This document shows positions 62,601-64,000 of a DNA stretch of 64,000 nt, piece by piece (the first letter of the stretch is position 1; every line of letters begins with the position of its first letter). The DNA is taken from the NCBI RefSeq assembly GCF_001522545.3, contig NC_031773.1, positions 45,242,786 to 45,306,785 on the forward strand, written 5' to 3'. Below the pieces are notes generated by a model that was not told the origin of the DNA, did no database searches, and saw only the letters and a program-made list of their open reading frames with translations. A program made the translations under genes and the position numbers. The DNA comes from Parus major (lineage: Eukaryota; Chordata; Aves; Passeriformes; Paridae).

Positions 62601-64000
62601 TTCCTTTGTTCAGGATCTCTCCTCAGAGACACCAGCTCAAGCTCTTATTCTGTTGTTGCACCATGATTAAATAATTTTAAAGATCCAGATATCTGAGACT
62701 GCCGTGGGAAACCTGGGTCAAACCAGCAAGGAAACCTGGTCTCTCTGTATGAGTGTGGTGAGGGTAGGAAGTCGAATGGGACACCCATCAGTGTGCTACT
62801 GCGAAGGGACTTTGATCTCAATGGTTAAAATCCCTGGTGGTGCAAGTGTGACTGCTAGAGTGCTCTTGAATGGTCAGACAGGAAAGCTTCCTTAACAATA
62901 TCTCTGAGTACAATCAATGCAAAGTCTAGACAAACAACTTTTGCTAAAAAGTAAAATTAAAAAATAAAGACCAATTATAAAAATAAAGATTCTGGTAATA
63001 CAAAATAATTTCTGAAGTACTGTTACCATTTTGGACTCATAGGTGTACAACGCCTTAAGCAAAGGGGGCTGAGGTGTGAGCAAGCTCTGAAGAGCCAGAT
63101 CATCATCAGCCAGGCTATCCACAAGCACCTTCAGGTAGCCACTATTGGAGAGATACAACAGCCACTGCTGCTGCTTATCTACTGAAACAATGTGATCGAG
63201 TAAAGCCAATGCCAGCATCTGGGATGAGGGAAGAAAAACAAACAAATCAAAACAGAATTAAACCTATAAGATCAATGAGATTTTTAATAAATACCTAGAT
63301 ATGTGAAATGTTAAGAAGTTTCTTCTAATAGCTTCTTATAAGCAGACTGCATTCCTTCTCTACAATTGCAACCATTTATGTGAAAAATATTTTAAGATTT
63401 CTTGATGCTAGTATTGTATGAGCCAGTTACCTTTCTCAACTATTCTTCTAAAAAAAGTATAGATCTTGTTGACCAATAACTAAGGCAAAATATTTTAATG
63501 AAGTACTGCCTCAAGCACAATTATGATTTAAAACTACTTTGCCTTCTGACTAGATTCTCAGCTACTGACTACTTTCAGAAATTACTTTGTCATGAAGTAA
63601 TACCTTCCCAAGGTAAGCCCATGACTTAAAAATACTAACAAACAACTGTCAGAGAGGTCCCTGCCTACATCTTTTGCAGCACAGCTTTCTACCCTTACTT
63701 TTAAACAATAAGACACATAGCCTTGTTGAGAAAAAAGTAAATGTGCATGTATGGCTCTTCTTCCAGCAGCTTGAAGGATGAGTGGGATGACAGAAACATG
63801 AAACTGATCCAGTATCTACAGAAATGTTCTAGTTCTACCTCATGAAACTTCCCATCTCTGCACAGAAGATGTTCTTTAAAACAAACAGAACAGTAATTTT
63901 AAAAGAATAGATTCATTTACCCGGCCTATCTCATGGCCATCACAAGCATCACGACAGACCACCTCCATCAGAGCTGCCCCATAACTCTCAATAGTTGCCA
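53663..64000 (-). CDS. NUP205: NUP205 nucleoporin, C-terminal 13 exons (5'-partial)
   Basis: Minus-strand exons in coding order: 63921-64000 (cut by the window end), 63027-63218, 62125-62246, 60906-61047, 60573-60699, 59580-59656, 58638-58766, 57979-58105, 57104-57270, 56575-56698, 55620-55748, 54838-54911, 53663-53815. They give 1,643 bases, about 547 residues, corresponding to about human 1466-2012 and ending RIRGLLRISRT. From family knowledge, NUP205 is a large alpha-solenoid of the inner ring of the nuclear pore, bound to NUP93 and NUP35. Landmarks are CRDACDGHEIGR, QQWLLYLSNSGYLKVLVDS, LLTPQPPLLKALYTYESKM, FLTRVAKSQQGALELLRSGV, RYRQILLPALQLCQVILTSS, GIISKAALPG, LKQSTNDFFSYYDSHRQS and LFILWRHLEHYLLHC. 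All phases join. Twelve introns are visible; eleven have ordinary U2-type ends and one (55749-56574) looks U12-type. Position 1 of exon 63921-64000 is beyond the window. Confidence 0.97.
55749..56574 (-). other. NUP205: Probable U12-type (minor spliceosome) intron of NUP205
   Basis: The minus-strand donor reads GTATCCTTCTG, matching the U12 5' consensus (A/G)TATCCTT, while its fit to the major-class donor (GTRAGT) is poor. Near the 3' end, TCCTTCAC at 55765-55772 resembles the U12 branch element TCCTTRAC, with the likely branch adenosine at 55766, 17 bases before the exon. The stretch between it and the terminal AG (CTGAGATGTATGTGCAG) has no polypyrimidine tract. The exons either side join in phase to CSYIIEICLFILWRHLE, as expected for NUP205, so the boundaries are well fixed. 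One consensus position in the branch element differs. Confidence 0.8.
59553..59576. repeat. AT-rich inverted repeat beside a NUP205 splice donor
   Basis: Arms ATATATTCA (59553-59561) and TGAATATAT (59568-59576) pair perfectly over 9 bp around a 6-base loop. On the minus strand the hairpin begins at intron position +4, immediately after the donor of the exon 59580-59656. The stem is AT-only apart from one C-G pair, so its stability is low. Confidence 0.75.
62359..62897 (+). mobile_element. Solo-LTR-like element in NUP205 intron
   Basis: A 539-bp insertion-like block lies in the NUP205 intron 62247-63026. It is flanked by a 5-bp direct repeat ATATC (62354-62358 and 62898-62902) and has short inverted ends: TTAAGGAA near the left, TTCCTTAACA at the right. 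The CA right end is LTR-typical, the left TG is not preserved. Inside are TATAAAA (62585-62591) and ATTAAA (62666-62671) in plus orientation, as expected for an LTR promoter and polyadenylation signal, giving transcription antisense to NUP205. GC content is higher than in the flanks. No internal retroviral gene is present, so it would be a solo LTR; a 5-bp duplication fits ERVL or ERVK classes. Alternative bounds use a 7-bp TCCTTAA repeat (62357-62363, 62889-62895). Confidence 0.55.

Overview
The window is nuclear DNA of a vertebrate, most likely a bird. It holds many short exons with GT-AG introns, three fragments of CR1-type LINE (the dominant avian retroposon), a solo-LTR-like insertion, a CpG-island promoter and unusually compact introns (48 UTP20 exons in about 44 kb). 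There are no prokaryotic features. The species cannot be named from sequence alone.

Three protein-coding genes fill the window. (1) Positions 1-45.8 kb, plus strand: UTP20 (DRIM), a giant HEAT-repeat scaffold of the small-subunit processome. I could place 48 consecutive exons whose reading phases all join, coding for 2,239 residues and ending in a normal stop at 45636-45638. About 550 N-terminal residues, roughly 14 exons, lie before the window. (2) 46.35-52.3 kb, minus strand: ARL1, complete in six coding exons (181 codons), an Arf-like GTPase of the trans-Golgi. Its promoter lies in a CpG island at about 51.78-52.56 kb. (3) 53.46-64.0 kb, minus strand: the last 13 coding exons (about 547 residues) of NUP205, an inner-ring nucleoporin. 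Its 5' part lies beyond the window end.

UTP20 and ARL1 converge tail to tail with about 0.55 kb between their polyadenylation signals. NUP205 ends only about 1.2 kb upstream of the ARL1 promoter on the same strand. The three products work in unrelated places (nucleolus, Golgi, nuclear pore), so the proximity looks like compact genome layout and not an operon-like unit. In human, UTP20 and ARL1 are neighbours on chromosome 12 while NUP205 is on chromosome 7, so the ARL1/NUP205 junction marks a rearrangement between lineages.

The most informative non-standard signal is in NUP205. The intron at 55749-56574 has a U12-type 5' splice site (GTATCCTT), a U12-like branch-point element and no polypyrimidine tract, so it is probably removed by the minor spliceosome. 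Other points are a solo-LTR-like element in a NUP205 intron, a three-copy 21-bp repeat 51 bp inside an ARL1 intron, and several short tandem duplications. I found no CRISPR, toxin, secondary-metabolite or otherwise undescribed system; this is ordinary housekeeping-gene DNA.
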